Assembly: GCF_021568775.1 (NCBI RefSeq)
Contig: NZ_JAKGSG010000065.1
Coordinates: 1 to 40,758 of the forward strand
DNA: 40,758 nt
Direction: 5' to 3'
Origin: Antribacter soli
Lineage (GTDB): Bacteria > Actinomycetota > Actinomycetes > Actinomycetales > Cellulomonadaceae
The position numbers were made by a program, and so were the translations under genes. Positions 1 to 7,039 of this stretch are shown in pieces (positions within the stretch are counted from its first letter, which is position 1; each line of letters starts with the position of its first letter). The notes under the pieces are model-generated. The model searched no databases, was not told the origin of the DNA, and saw only the letters and a list, made by a program, of their open reading frames with translations.

Positions 1-79
1 CCGAACCCGGAAGCTCAGCCCTTCAGCGCCGATGGTACTGCCCTGGTGACGGGGTGGGAGAGTAGGACGCCGCCGAACA
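1..79 (+). rRNA. rrf: 5S ribosomal RNA, 3' part
   Basis: The first ~79 bases match the 3' two-thirds of an actinobacterial 5S rRNA: the CCGAACCCGGAAGCT loop region, AGCGCCGATGGTACTGC, the GGGTGGGAGAGTAGGACGCCGCC helix region (split here by eye) and the closing CGAACAC. The 5' part lies outside the window. 16S and 23S genes would be expected upstream, by the usual order of rRNA operons. The exact 3' end is judged from similarity and may be off by a few bases. No protein should be annotated here although open frames cross it. Confidence 0.95.
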
Positions 80-86
80 CCCTTCA

Positions 87-122
87 CGTGAAGGCCCGCA
101 CCCCCCGGTGCGGGCCTTCACG
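87..122 (+). terminator. Intrinsic terminator of the rRNA operon
   Basis: Perfect 15-bp inverted repeat (87-101 with 108-122) around a 6-nt loop, directly behind the 5S rRNA. The U-tract is poor (CATTTCC), as is common in GC-rich actinobacteria. It also rules out an upstream ATG at 108 as the start of the next gene, because that ATG lies inside the stem. Confidence 0.85.
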
Positions 123-140
123 CATTTCCGCACCCGTGGC

Positions 141-146
141 TATCCT
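141..146 (+). promoter_or_regulatory. -10 element for leaderless AGE-family gene
   Basis: TATCCT lies 6 nt upstream of the GTG at 153, which puts the expected transcription start on the start codon. No Shine-Dalgarno sequence is visible. The same spacing recurs at many genes in this window, so it is used here to choose the start. Confidence 0.6.
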
Positions 147-152
147 TGCCGG

Positions 153-1451
153 GTGCGTAATGACCAGGCCCCCGCTGGGGCGGGCCTTCCCGAACAGATC
201 GCCCCTTCGGCCGCTGTGCCGGCCGATGTGTCGGCCGACGAGCAGGCCGGCGCCTCGGCCTGGCGGCGGGAGCACTTCGCCGGCCTTCTTGACTTCGCGG
301 CGGGCTCGCTGCGACCCGACGGCGCGGCCCAGTGGCTGGATGACGACGGCGTTCGCGACGCGTCGCACCCGGTGGAGACCTGGATCACCTCCCGCATGGC
401 GCACACGTTCGCATTCGGGTCTCTGCTGGGCGTTCCCGGTGCCCGGGAGCGCGCAGACCTGGCGTTGCGCGGCCTGACCGACGTTCTCGCCGACCAGGAG
501 TTCGGCGGCTGGGTGGCTGGCAGGGGCCCGGAGGCGGACGCCGTCGTCGGGCGCAAGCAGGCCTATGCCCATGCCTTCGTGGTGCTGGCCGCGTCGTCCG
601 GTTCGCTCGCCGGCATCGCCGGCGCCCCGGCTCTCCTCGAGCAGGCGCTGCGTACCCTCGACGAGCGGTTCTGGGAGCCAGAGCACCGGCTTCACCTGGA
701 CGAGCGGTCGCGGGACTGGTCGGTCGTCGACCCCTACCGGGGCGTCAACGCGAACATGCACGCCGTCGAGGCGCTGCTCGCGGCCCACGGCGCCACCGGC
801 GACCGGGAGTGGATCGAGCGTGCGCGGTCGATCGGCGACCGCGTGATCGCCTGGGCCGAGGCGAACGCGTGGCGCCTCCCCGAGCACTTCGACGCGGCCT
901 GGGAGCCGCAGCTCGAGTACAACGCGGACCGCCCGCGCGACCAGTTCAAGCCCTACGGCGCAACCCCCGGCCACGGGCTCGAGTGGGCGCGGCTGCTCCT
1001 TCAGCTCGACGCCGAGGGGGGCACGCCCGGCATGCGGACCGTGGCCGCGGAAGCGCTCTTCGACCGCGCTGTCACCGACGGGTGGGATCCGCTGGGCGGC
1101 GGCTTCGTCTACACGACCGACTGGCAGGGCACCCCCGTCGAGCCACGGCGCTTCCACTGGGTCGCGGCCGAGGCCGTCGCGGCGGCGGACGTGCTGCACC
1201 GCGTGACCGGCTCGTCGCGCTACGCCGAGCTCGCCGAGCGGTGGTGGGTGTGGATCCGCAGGTACCTCGTCGACACCGAGCGCGGCTCCTGGCACCACGA
1301 GCTCGACACGTCCAACGTGCCGTCGGGCCGGACGTGGATCGGCAAGCCCGACGTCTACCACGCGGCCCAGGCCGTGATCCTCCCGGAGCTGCCGCTCACC
1401 GGCTCGTTCGCCGCCTCGGCGAAGCAGGCGGGCGAGATCCTGGCCCCCTGA
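153..1451 (+). CDS. AGE-family sugar epimerase/isomerase
   Basis: A 432-aa cytosolic protein of the N-acylglucosamine 2-epimerase (AGE)/YihS-like (alpha/alpha)6-barrel family. Members interconvert aldoses and ketoses or epimerise C2 (mannose isomerase, sulfoquinovose isomerase, cellobiose 2-epimerase). The conserved His/Glu landmarks are present in order: QAYAHAF, NANMHAVEALL, PGHGLEWARLLL, FHWVAAEAV and GSWHHELD, which line the active site in characterised members. Full length compared with the family's ~400 aa; the first ~35 residues are a loose Ala/Pro-rich tail. The GTG at 153 is chosen because upstream codons run into the rRNA terminator and a -10 hexamer sits 6 nt before it. Monocistronic and convergent with modBC. 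The substrate cannot be told from sequence; a mannose/fructose or similar free hexose is a family-based guess. Confidence 0.85.
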   Translation: MRNDQAPAGAGLPEQIAPSAAVPADVSADEQAGASAWRREHFAGLLDFAAGSLRPDGAAQWLDDDGVRDASHPVETWITSRMAHTFAFGSLLGVPGARERADLALRGLTDVLADQEFGGWVAGRGPEADAVVGRKQAYAHAFVVLAASSGSLAGIAGAPALLEQALRTLDERFWEPEHRLHLDERSRDWSVVDPYRGVNANMHAVEALLAAHGATGDREWIERARSIGDRVIAWAEANAWRLPEHFDAAWEPQLEYNADRPRDQFKPYGATPGHGLEWARLLLQLDAEGGTPGMRTVAAEALFDRAVTDGWDPLGGGFVYTTDWQGTPVEPRRFHWVAAEAVAAADVLHRVTGSSRYAELAERWWVWIRRYLVDTERGSWHHELDTSNVPSGRTWIGKPDVYHAAQAVILPELPLTGSFAASAKQAGEILAP

Positions 1452-1477
1452 CCCGCCCGGACACCGCTCCGGCGGGT
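1451..1477. terminator. Bidirectional hairpin between convergent genes
   Basis: ACCCGCC...GGCGGGT with an inner GGA/TCC extension (one C bulged at 1458) spans the 27-nt gap between the AGE gene and modBC. It begins at the AGE stop codon and ends 2 nt before the modBC stop. It probably terminates both transcripts; no clear U-tract. Confidence 0.55.
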
Positions 1478-1478
1478 T

Positions 1479-3119
1479 CTAGCTCGGCGCCGAGGGGCTG
1501 AGCAGGCGGCGCGCGAAGGGGGACTCCGGCCGAGCGAGCACGCGGTCCACCGGCCCGTCCTCGACCACCCGCCCGCGGTCCAGCACCACGACCCGGTCGG
1601 CGAGGGCGGCGACGTCGGCGGCGTCGTGCGTGACGAGGAGGGTCGTGCGGGGAGCGGCGTCGTGGGTGGCGCGGAGCAGCGCGCGCACCTGCGCCACCGA
1701 GTCCACGTCGAGCGCGGCGAACGGTTCGTCGACGAGCAGGACGACCGGCTCGGTCGCCAGCGCCCGCGCGACGGCGACCCGCTGGGCCAGCCCGCCGGAC
1801 AGCTCACGCGGGTGCCGGCCGGCGACGTGCTCCGCGCCGACGGCCTCCAGCTGCCGCGCGGCCGCCGCACGGGCGCTGGCCCCTCCGGTCCCGCGCGACG
1901 CCGGACCGAACGCGACGTTGTCCAGCACCGTCAGGTTGTCGAGCAGCAGCGCCCGTTGGCCCAGCCAGCCGACGCCGCGGTCACGTGCGGGTACCCGGAC
2001 GCCCGCGGCGGTGTCGGCGAGGACGCGGTCACCGAGCGCGACGACCACCTCGCCGCGAGCCGGGTCGAGGAGGCCCGCCACCGCCTGGAGCAGCGTCGAC
2101 TTGCCCGCCCCGTTCGGGCCGAGCAGCGCGACCACCTCGCCGGGCGCCACGTCCAGCGTGATGTCCATGCCCCGCTCCGGCACCCGTACCCGCAGGTGCA
2201 GCGGCACCGCGGCGGGCGGCGCCTTCCCCGTTGGCGCGACGTAGGCCGGGGCAGCGGCCGCCGGCCGCCCGGCGGCCGCGCCGGACACCGGCTCCGCGCC
2301 CGCCCGCGGCTCGCGCGCCGTCGGCCACGGGCCGTGTGCCGCGACGATGATCGCCAGCGCGACGACGACGAGCACGAGCGACAGCGCGACCGCCGCGTCC
2401 GGGTCTGCCGACCGGGCCAGGTAGATCTCGAGCGGGAGCGTCTGCGTGACGCCCTGCAGGGCGCCCGCGAACGTCAGCGTGGCCCCGAACTCGCCGAGCG
2501 CACGGGCGAACGCGAGGACCGTCCCCGACGCGAGCGCGGGCCGCAGCCGGGGGAGCGTCACCACGCGCAGGATGCGCGCGGGCCTGGCCCCGAGCGTGGC
2601 GGCGACGTCCTCGTGCGCGGTGTCGAGGGTGCGCAGCGCCCCCTCGAGCGTCAGGACGAGGAAGGGCAGCGCCACGAAGGTCTGCGCCACGACCGCCGCC
2701 GCCGTCGTGAACGGCACCTGGAACGGCAGGAGCTCGCCGAGCAGCCCCCGCCGGCCCAGCAGGGTCAGCAGCGCCAGGCCGCCCACCACCGGCGGCAGCA
2801 CGAGCGGCAGCAGCACCAGGGCACGTGCGAGGCGTCGCCCCGGGAAGTGGAAGCGGGCGAGCACGAGCGCCATGGGGACCCCGAGCAGCAGGCAGAGCAC
2901 CGTGGCTGCGGCGGACGTCCGCAGAGACAGCCACAGCGCGTCCCGGGCGCCGGGCGCCGTCACCAGGTCCCAGAACCCGGCGAAGTCTGCCCGGGTCACC
3001 AGGGCGACGACGGGCAGCACCACGAGGAGCGCACCCACGCCCGCGGGCAGGAGCACCCACCGCGGCACGCCGTCGGAGCCCGACCAGCGCGACGCGAGCC
3101 CCCGCTGGGCGTCCGTCAC
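1479..3119 (-). CDS. modBC: Fused molybdate ABC transporter permease-ATPase (ModB-ModC)
   Basis: A 546-aa single-chain transporter. Residues ~20-262 are a ModB-type inner-membrane permease with about five hydrophobic segments and an EAA loop near 170-190 ([19 protein letters not shown]). A ~50-residue Ala/Pro linker follows. Residues ~305-546 are a ModC-like ATPase: Walker A GPNGAGKS at 334-341, signature LSGGLAQR, Walker B VVLLVDEP, and the switch His in LLVTHD. ModB and ModC are usually separate proteins; the fusion is known in actinobacteria. The start is the GTG at 3119, which overlaps the modA stop in a GTGA; a much longer open frame upstream is only a shadow of modA. With modA it would import molybdate or tungstate, feeding the neighbouring Moco genes. 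The C-terminal TOBE/Mop region seen in many ModC proteins appears absent; a Mop domain is instead in the regulator two genes upstream. Confidence 0.9.
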   Translation of the reverse strand: MTDAQRGLASRWSGSDGVPRWVLLPAGVGALLVVLPVVALVTRADFAGFWDLVTAPGARDALWLSLRTSAAATVLCLLLGVPMALVLARFHFPGRRLARALVLLPLVLPPVVGGLALLTLLGRRGLLGELLPFQVPFTTAAAVVAQTFVALPFLVLTLEGALRTLDTAHEDVAATLGARPARILRVVTLPRLRPALASGTVLAFARALGEFGATLTFAGALQGVTQTLPLEIYLARSADPDAAVALSLVLVVVALAIIVAAHGPWPTAREPRAGAEPVSGAAAGRPAAAAPAYVAPTGKAPPAAVPLHLRVRVPERGMDITLDVAPGEVVALLGPNGAGKSTLLQAVAGLLDPARGEVVVALGDRVLADTAAGVRVPARDRGVGWLGQRALLLDNLTVLDNVAFGPASRGTGGASARAAAARQLEAVGAEHVAGRHPRELSGGLAQRVAVARALATEPVVLLVDEPFAALDVDSVAQVRALLRATHDAAPRTTLLVTHDAADVAALADRVVVLDRGRVVEDGPVDRVLARPESPFARRLLSPSAPS

Positions 3120-3877
3120 GGCAGCCCGAACCCCGCCCCGGCCAGCACGTCGCGTCCCGCCTCGCTCGTGACGAGCTCGACCCAGTCGCGGGCGAGGTCC
3201 GGCTGACCGGCACGGGTGAGCACGGCGACCGGGTACCTGTTGACGGCGGCCTCGGCCTCGGGCGTCGCGACGACGCGCAGGCCGTCGCCGGCGAGGGCCG
3301 CGTCGGTGACGTACACGAGCCCGGCGTCGGCCTCGCCCGCGGTGATCTTGGCCAGCACGTCGGTGACGCTGGGCTCCTCGCTGACCCGGTGGATCGTCAC
3401 GCCGGCGGCCTGCGCGACCTCGTCGGTCGCGGCGCCGCACGGCACCTCGGGCGCGCAGACGACGACGTCGACGTCGTCCCGGGCGAGGTCTGCGAACGAG
3501 GCGACCCCGGCCGGGTCGTCGGGCGGGGTCACGACGGTGAGGGTGTTGGTGGCGAAGACGACCGGCCCGGCGACGTCGCCGCCCTCCTCGACGCGGGCCA
3601 TCGTCCGCTCGTCGGCTGTCGCGAGCAGGTCGGCGGGGGCACCCGCCAGGACCTGGTCGGCGAGGTCGGCCGAACCCGCGTACGACACGATGACCTCGAC
3701 CCCCGGGCGTGACGCCTCGAACTCGGCCGCCAGATCGTCGAACACCTGGCGGAGCGAGGCCGCGGCCAGCACCGTCAGCCTCTGGTCGTCCCCGGTCGCG
3801 CTGCCCGACGACGGCGCGCAGCCTCCGAGCACCAGGGCGACACCCAGCAGGGGGGCCAACGCACGTCCGACGGTCAT
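3116..3877 (-). CDS. modA: Molybdate-binding lipoprotein ModA
   Basis: A 253-aa extracytoplasmic solute-binding protein. The signal peptide ends in a lipobox LGGC with the lipidated Cys at residue 20, and a Ser/Gly linker follows. The mature part begins [19 protein letters not shown], the ModA fingerprint whose Ala-Ala-Ser loop helps hold the oxyanion. [25 protein letters not shown] and the later GLVYVTDA segment also fit ModA. It overlaps the upstream regulator by ATGA (start 3877) and the downstream permease-ATPase by GTGA, so the three genes form a tightly coupled operon. It would bind molybdate or tungstate outside the membrane and deliver it to the ModBC fusion. Specificity between the two oxyanions cannot be decided from sequence. 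Confidence 0.92.
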   Translation of the reverse strand: MTVGRALAPLLGVALVLGGCAPSSGSATGDDQRLTVLAAASLRQVFDDLAAEFEASRPGVEVIVSYAGSADLADQVLAGAPADLLATADERTMARVEEGGDVAGPVVFATNTLTVVTPPDDPAGVASFADLARDDVDVVVCAPEVPCGAATDEVAQAAGVTIHRVSEEPSVTDVLAKITAGEADAGLVYVTDAALAGDGLRVVATPEAEAAVNRYPVAVLTRAGQPDLARDWVELVTSEAGRDVLAGAGFGLP

Positions 3878-4278
3878 GACGTACCCCCAGGAATCTCGAC
3901 GACGACGTTCGTCGCCTTGACCACGGCGACCGCGAGGCTGCCGGGCCGCAGACCGAGCTCGCGGACGGCCTCGGTGCTCATCAGCGAGACCACCCGCTGA
4001 CCGCCGCAGATCATGTCCACCTGCGACATGACGCGATCGCTGACGACCTCGGTGACGAGGCCGACGAACCTGTTCCGCGCGGACCGCGCGACCGCGGACG
4101 GGTCGGGCGCGGAGCGGGCCTGGTCCAGCGCCAGCCGCGCGAGGTCGGCACCGTCGACCACGTGCCGGCCGGCGGCGTCGGTCGTGGCGGCCAGATCGCC
4201 GGCATCGATGCGCCGGCGCAGCGTGTCGTCACTGACGCCGAGCAACGCCGCCGCCTCCTTGATCCGCAGCTGCGTCAT
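3874..4278 (-). CDS. Molybdate-responsive regulator: MerR-type HTH plus Mop (molbindin) domain
   Basis: A 134-aa protein. Residues ~3-50 form an excisionase/MerR-like helix-turn-helix ([20 protein letters not shown]). Residues ~68-132 form one Mop/TOBE molybdate-binding domain starting [14 protein letters not shown] and ending in the conserved [12 protein letters not shown] strand. This is a compact functional analogue of ModE, with one Mop domain rather than two and a different HTH. It is first in the mod operon and probably represses it when oxyanion is bound (inference from family and position). The start at 4278 is supported by TAGAGT (4286-4291, minus strand) 7 nt upstream, so the mRNA is probably leaderless. 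Divergent from mogA. Confidence 0.85.
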   Translation of the reverse strand: MTQLRIKEAAALLGVSDDTLRRRIDAGDLAATTDAAGRHVVDGADLARLALDQARSAPDPSAVARSARNRFVGLVTEVVSDRVMSQVDMICGGQRVVSLMSTEAVRELGLRPGSLAVAVVKATNVVVEIPGGTS

Positions 4279-4285
4279 GAGGATG

Positions 4286-4343
4286 ACTCTATCGGCGCAG
4301 ATGCGGATGGCACACCCCTGTTCGAAGGTCCGTCAAGGACAAT
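4286..4343. promoter_or_regulatory. Divergent leaderless promoters, mod operon and mogA
   Basis: The 71-nt divergent gap holds two -10 hexamers: TAGAGT on the minus strand (4286-4291), 7 nt from the regulator ATG at 4278, and GACAAT on the plus strand (4338-4343), 6 nt from the mogA ATG at 4350. Any molybdate operator would lie between them; no convincing dyad was found by eye. Confidence 0.55.
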
Positions 4344-4349
4344 GGCCGG

Positions 4350-4850
4350 ATGACCCCCGACCGCGTCGCCGTCGTCACAGTCTCCGACCGCTGCTCACGC
4401 GGCGAGGCCGAGGACCGGTCGGGCCCGCTCCTCGTGCGGCTCGTCGAGGAGGCGGGCCTGGGGGGCGACGTGGTGACGCTCGTCGTGCCCGACGGCGTGG
4501 CCTCCGTCCGCGAGGCCCTCACGTCGGTGCTCGCGCAGGGGGCGCGGCTGGTTCTGACCACCGGCGGCACCGGCGTGTCGCCGCGTGACCTGACGCCCGA
4601 GGGCACGCGCGAGGTGCTGGAGGCCGAGGTCCCGGGCGTCGCGGAGGCGATCCGCTCGCTCGGCGCGTCGGCGGGCGTCCCGACGGCGGTGCTGTCGCGG
4701 GGGCTCGCCGGCCTCGCCCGGGCGGGCGACGGGCGGCGCGCCCTCGTCGTGAACCTGCCGGGCTCGACCGGCGGCGCGCGCGACGGGGCCGCCGTCGTGC
4801 TCCCGCTGTGGCCCCACGTCAAGGCACAGCTCGACGGCGGGGACCACTGA
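4350..4850 (+). CDS. mogA: Molybdopterin adenylyltransferase (MogA/MoaB family)
   Basis: A 166-aa cytosolic enzyme of the MogA/MoaB family, which adenylates molybdopterin with ATP before molybdenum insertion. It opens with RVAVVTVSDRCSRGEAEDRSGP, the family N-terminus. TTGGTGVSPRDLTPEGTREVL holds the TGGTG nucleotide/pterin loop, and VNLPGSTGGARDG is the C-terminal loop. Length is normal for the single-domain form. ATG 4350 lies 6 nt after GACAAT with no ribosome-binding site, giving a probable leaderless start. It is transcribed away from the mod operon and converges on moaD. MogA and MoaB are hard to tell apart; actinobacterial annotation often uses either name. Confidence 0.9.
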   Translation: MTPDRVAVVTVSDRCSRGEAEDRSGPLLVRLVEEAGLGGDVVTLVVPDGVASVREALTSVLAQGARLVLTTGGTGVSPRDLTPEGTREVLEAEVPGVAEAIRSLGASAGVPTAVLSRGLAGLARAGDGRRALVVNLPGSTGGARDGAAVVLPLWPHVKAQLDGGDH

Positions 4851-4864
4851 TCCCTCGTCCGCCG

Positions 4865-5113
4865 TCAGCCCCCGGCGAAGGGCGGGAGCACGTCCACGGT
4901 CACGCCGTCCGGGACCACCGCGTCGTCGGACGCCGCGCGGGCCCCGGCCACGAGCAGCGCGCACCTGGGGAGCACCGGGCCCAGGGCCGGGTGCCGGGAG
5001 GCGAGGGACGCGCGCAGGCCGCCGACCGTCGTCGTCGGGCCGCCCAGGTCCACGGGCTCCGCGGAGACTCCCGCCGCCTCGCGCGCGCCGGCGAAGTACC
5101 GGACGGTGACCAT
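4865..5113 (-). CDS. moaD: Molybdopterin synthase small subunit MoaD
   Basis: An 82-aa ubiquitin-like sulfur carrier beginning MVTVRYFAGAREAAGV and ending in the diagnostic VLPPFAGG. The C-terminal Gly-Gly is adenylated and thiocarboxylated, and then supplies sulfur to the dithiolene of molybdopterin together with MoaE. Starts at ATG 5113, overlapping the moaC stop by one base (TGATG), so it is translationally coupled. No moaE or moaA is present in this window; the large synthase subunit must be elsewhere. Confidence 0.9.
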   Translation of the reverse strand: MVTVRYFAGAREAAGVSAEPVDLGGPTTTVGGLRASLASRHPALGPVLPRCALLVAGARAASDDAVVPDGVTVDVLPPFAGG

Positions 5114-5697
5114 CAGGCCCCCGAGGCGCCGCCGGCGGCGACGACCGCGAGCGGCCGGGCGTCCGCCTCGGTCCCGGCGCCCGCCTCGGTGGCGGGTTCG
5201 TCGCCCGCCCCCGCGCCCGCCGCCGCGAAGCCGTACCGGTGCCAGTCGCCGGACTTGCCGCCCGTCTTGGCGACGAGCTGCACGTCGGTCAGGACGACCG
5301 ACTTGTCGAGGCCCTTGACCATGTCGACGACGGCGAGGCCGGCGACCGCGACGGCGGTCAGGGCCTCCATCTCGACGCCGGTGCGGTCGGCGGTGCGGAC
5401 GGTGGCCGTGATGTCGACGCCGTGGTCGGCCACGGTGAGGTCGACCACGACACCGTGCACGCCGATGACGTGCGCCAGCGGGAGCAGCTCGGGGGTGCGC
5501 TTGGTCGCGGCGATGCCCGCGACGCGGGCGACGGCCAGGACGTCGCCCTTCGGGACGGTCTCGTCGCGCAGCGCTGCGACCACATCTGGGCCGCACAGCA
5601 CGCGGCCTGTCGCAGTGGCGGACCTGACCGTCGGTTGCTTGGACGTGACGTCGACCATGCGGGCCTGACCCCGCTCGTCGAGGTGCGTGAGCTCCAC
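5113..5697 (-). CDS. moaC: Cyclic pyranopterin monophosphate synthase MoaC
   Basis: A 194-aa enzyme that converts the MoaA product into cyclic pyranopterin monophosphate. Conserved pieces: LTHLDERGQARMVDVTSK at the N-terminus, the PLAHVIGVHGVVVDL strand, GVEMEALTAVAVAGLAVVDM, and DMVKGLDK with the catalytic lysines. The family core is ~160 aa; the last ~35 residues are a low-complexity Ala/Gly/Glu tail of unknown use. The GTG start at 5697 lies 6 nt after GATCCT on the minus strand (5704-5709), so it is probably leaderless. First gene of the moaC-moaD pair. Confidence 0.93.
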   Translation of the reverse strand: MELTHLDERGQARMVDVTSKQPTVRSATATGRVLCGPDVVAALRDETVPKGDVLAVARVAGIAATKRTPELLPLAHVIGVHGVVVDLTVADHGVDITATVRTADRTGVEMEALTAVAVAGLAVVDMVKGLDKSVVLTDVQLVAKTGGKSGDWHRYGFAAAGAGAGDEPATEAGAGTEADARPLAVVAAGGASGA

Positions 5698-5703
5698 GTA
5701 CCC

Positions 5704-5709
5704 AGGATC
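5704..5709 (-). promoter_or_regulatory. -10 element for leaderless moaC
   Basis: GATCCT on the minus strand, 6 nt from the GTG start at 5697. It has only the A and T anchor positions of the TAnnnT consensus. No Shine-Dalgarno is visible. Confidence 0.4.
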
Positions 5710-5832
5710 GCACGGGTGCGAGCTCCTCGAGACCGGCGCACCGTGGAAGGAGCGATCGAGACCGGGCTGCAGGACGATCGGCGCAGAGGACGACGCGCGC
5801 CCGGCCGGGTCCCGGGGCCGTCACGGCGGACG

Positions 5833-5931
5833 TCACGCCGCCGTGGCGGTCCCGGCCAGGAGGGTGTCGCACGCCGCGGCGACCTCTTCGGCGCCGAGCG
5901 CCTCGTGCTCCGAGCCCATGCCGATCAGCAT
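5833..5931 (-). CDS. 32-codon ORF overlapping the glycosyltransferase stop
   Basis: MLIGMGSEHEALGAEEV followed by 15 more residues ending TATAA. The ATG at 5931 lies inside the last codons of the glycosyltransferase gene (stop 5925-5927), in another frame, so terminating ribosomes could reinitiate here. 31 of 32 codons end in G or C, matching real genes in this window. I recognise no family. It could be a genuine small protein, or the decayed remnant of a longer gene in the otherwise empty 5698-5924 gap, which shows nothing else I can name. Confidence 0.4.
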   Translation of the reverse strand: MLIGMGSEHEALGAEEVAAACDTLLAGTATAA

Positions 5932-6935
5932 GGCGTCACGTCCCGGTGGAGCAGGTCGTTCCAGCGGTCGAGGAAGCGGTCGAGCGGGTAGCGCGTGAGC
6001 ACGTGGTCACGCGCGGCCTTGCCGATGGCGGCGGCCTCGCCCGGGTCGGCGAGCCAGCGGAGCGCGACGGCGACGAGCTCGGCGGGGTTGGCGCTGAGGA
6101 ACCCGGCGTGGGGCGGGACCGCCTCGTGCGCGGCCGTGACCGGCAGGGCCAGCACCGGCAGGCCGACGGCCATCGCCTCCAGCAGCGAGAGGCCGAGGCT
6201 CGTCCAGCGGAACGGGTGCAGGTAGGCGCGGGCGCCGGCCAGCCGCTCGTGGAGCACGGACTGCGGGTGGTCGTAGAGGCGTTCGGCGGACGCGGCCCCG
6301 ACGTCGGACTGCGCGGCGAGGTGGGGCGCGAGCGCCTCGGTCCCCATCCCGTAGACCTCCATGGGGACGTCCCGGGCGATGCGGAGCAGCACGTCGGTGC
6401 CCGCGACCCGCCAGCGCCGGACCGGCTCGTTGACGACGAGGGCGAGGTGAGGGCGCTCGCCGGTCGCGAGGACGCCGGGGTCGGGCACGCCGTGGTCGAT
6501 CACGTAGGTCTGGGCGCGGCCGGTGTCCCACATGAGCGCGTTGAACGCGGTCACGTGCACGATCGGCACGTGCCCCGAACGGACGACGTCGAGGTCGGCC
6601 ACGGGGTGGCGGGTCTCGGCGGCAGGCCCGGCGGGCGTGCTGTGCTCCAGGTACACGGCGGGCACGTCGAGGCCCACGCGGCGTCCGGTCCACTCCTCGA
6701 CCAGGTCCACCTCGTGCGGGCGCTGCAGCACCACGACGTCGATCTCGCCGGCGTCGAACGCGCGGCGCACCGCTCCGGGGGACACCTCGCGGACGGACGG
6801 CGGCCAGTCCCAGGTGCGCGCCCGCCCCCGCCCGTCGGCGGGGCGGCCCGGCAGCACGGGCACCAGGTACTCGTGGGGGCCCTGGACGAACGCCGTCGTC
6901 CACGACCCGTGCACGTGCCAGAGCAGAATCCTCAT
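5925..6935 (-). CDS. Glycosyltransferase, GT4-like
   Basis: A 336-aa cytosolic or membrane-associated glycosyltransferase with a GT-B layout. The N-terminal half begins MRILLWHVHGSWTTAFVQG, and DVVVLQRPHEVDLVEEW resembles the acceptor-side Rossmann domain. The C-terminal half carries the nucleotide-sugar signature AYLHPFRWTSLGLSLLEAMAVGLPVLALP, the EX7E-like region of GT4 enzymes, then a typical helix ending RDHVLTRYPLDRFLDRWNDLL. Donor and acceptor are unknown. The ATG at 6935 has a GGGGGTGA ribosome-binding site and overlaps the TGA of a 27-codon ORF (ATGA). It follows the FAD/Rieske gene in one operon; a link between them is not obvious. Confidence 0.85.
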   Translation of the reverse strand: MRILLWHVHGSWTTAFVQGPHEYLVPVLPGRPADGRGRARTWDWPPSVREVSPGAVRRAFDAGEIDVVVLQRPHEVDLVEEWTGRRVGLDVPAVYLEHSTPAGPAAETRHPVADLDVVRSGHVPIVHVTAFNALMWDTGRAQTYVIDHGVPDPGVLATGERPHLALVVNEPVRRWRVAGTDVLLRIARDVPMEVYGMGTEALAPHLAAQSDVGAASAERLYDHPQSVLHERLAGARAYLHPFRWTSLGLSLLEAMAVGLPVLALPVTAAHEAVPPHAGFLSANPAELVAVALRWLADPGEAAAIGKAARDHVLTRYPLDRFLDRWNDLLHRDVTPC

Positions 6936-7015
6936 GCGGTCACCCCCTGGGCCCAACTCTGGGCGCGGCGAGCGAGCTGCGCGAGGCGAGCCACGGCGTC
7001 GGAGCCCGTTTCCAT
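6932..7015 (-). CDS. 27-codon ORF coupled to the glycosyltransferase
   Basis: The peptide begins METGSDAVARLAQLARRA and ends WAQGVTA. It starts 24 nt after the FAD/Rieske stop, behind a GAGGGG stretch, and its TGA overlaps the glycosyltransferase ATG in ATGA. The sequence would form an Ala/Arg-rich amphipathic helix. 22 of 27 codons end in G or C. It may be a real small protein or a coupling ORF that delivers ribosomes to the glycosyltransferase. No family recognised. Confidence 0.45.
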   Translation of the reverse strand: METGSDAVARLAQLARRAQSWAQGVTA

Positions 7016-7039
7016 GCCCCTCGCACTCCGAACCGCTTC

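Noticed and set aside
46-477. Open frame starting inside the 5S rRNA
   Set aside because: It overlaps rRNA and terminator and is a shadow of the AGE-family gene.
1626-3206. Long plus-strand frames opposite modBC
   Set aside because: Arg/Gly/His-rich translations typical of antisense frames in GC-rich DNA; no family features.
3120-3440. N-terminal extension of the modBC frame
   Set aside because: It is antiparallel-like Arg-rich sequence lying in modA; the GTGA overlap at 3116-3119 marks the real start.
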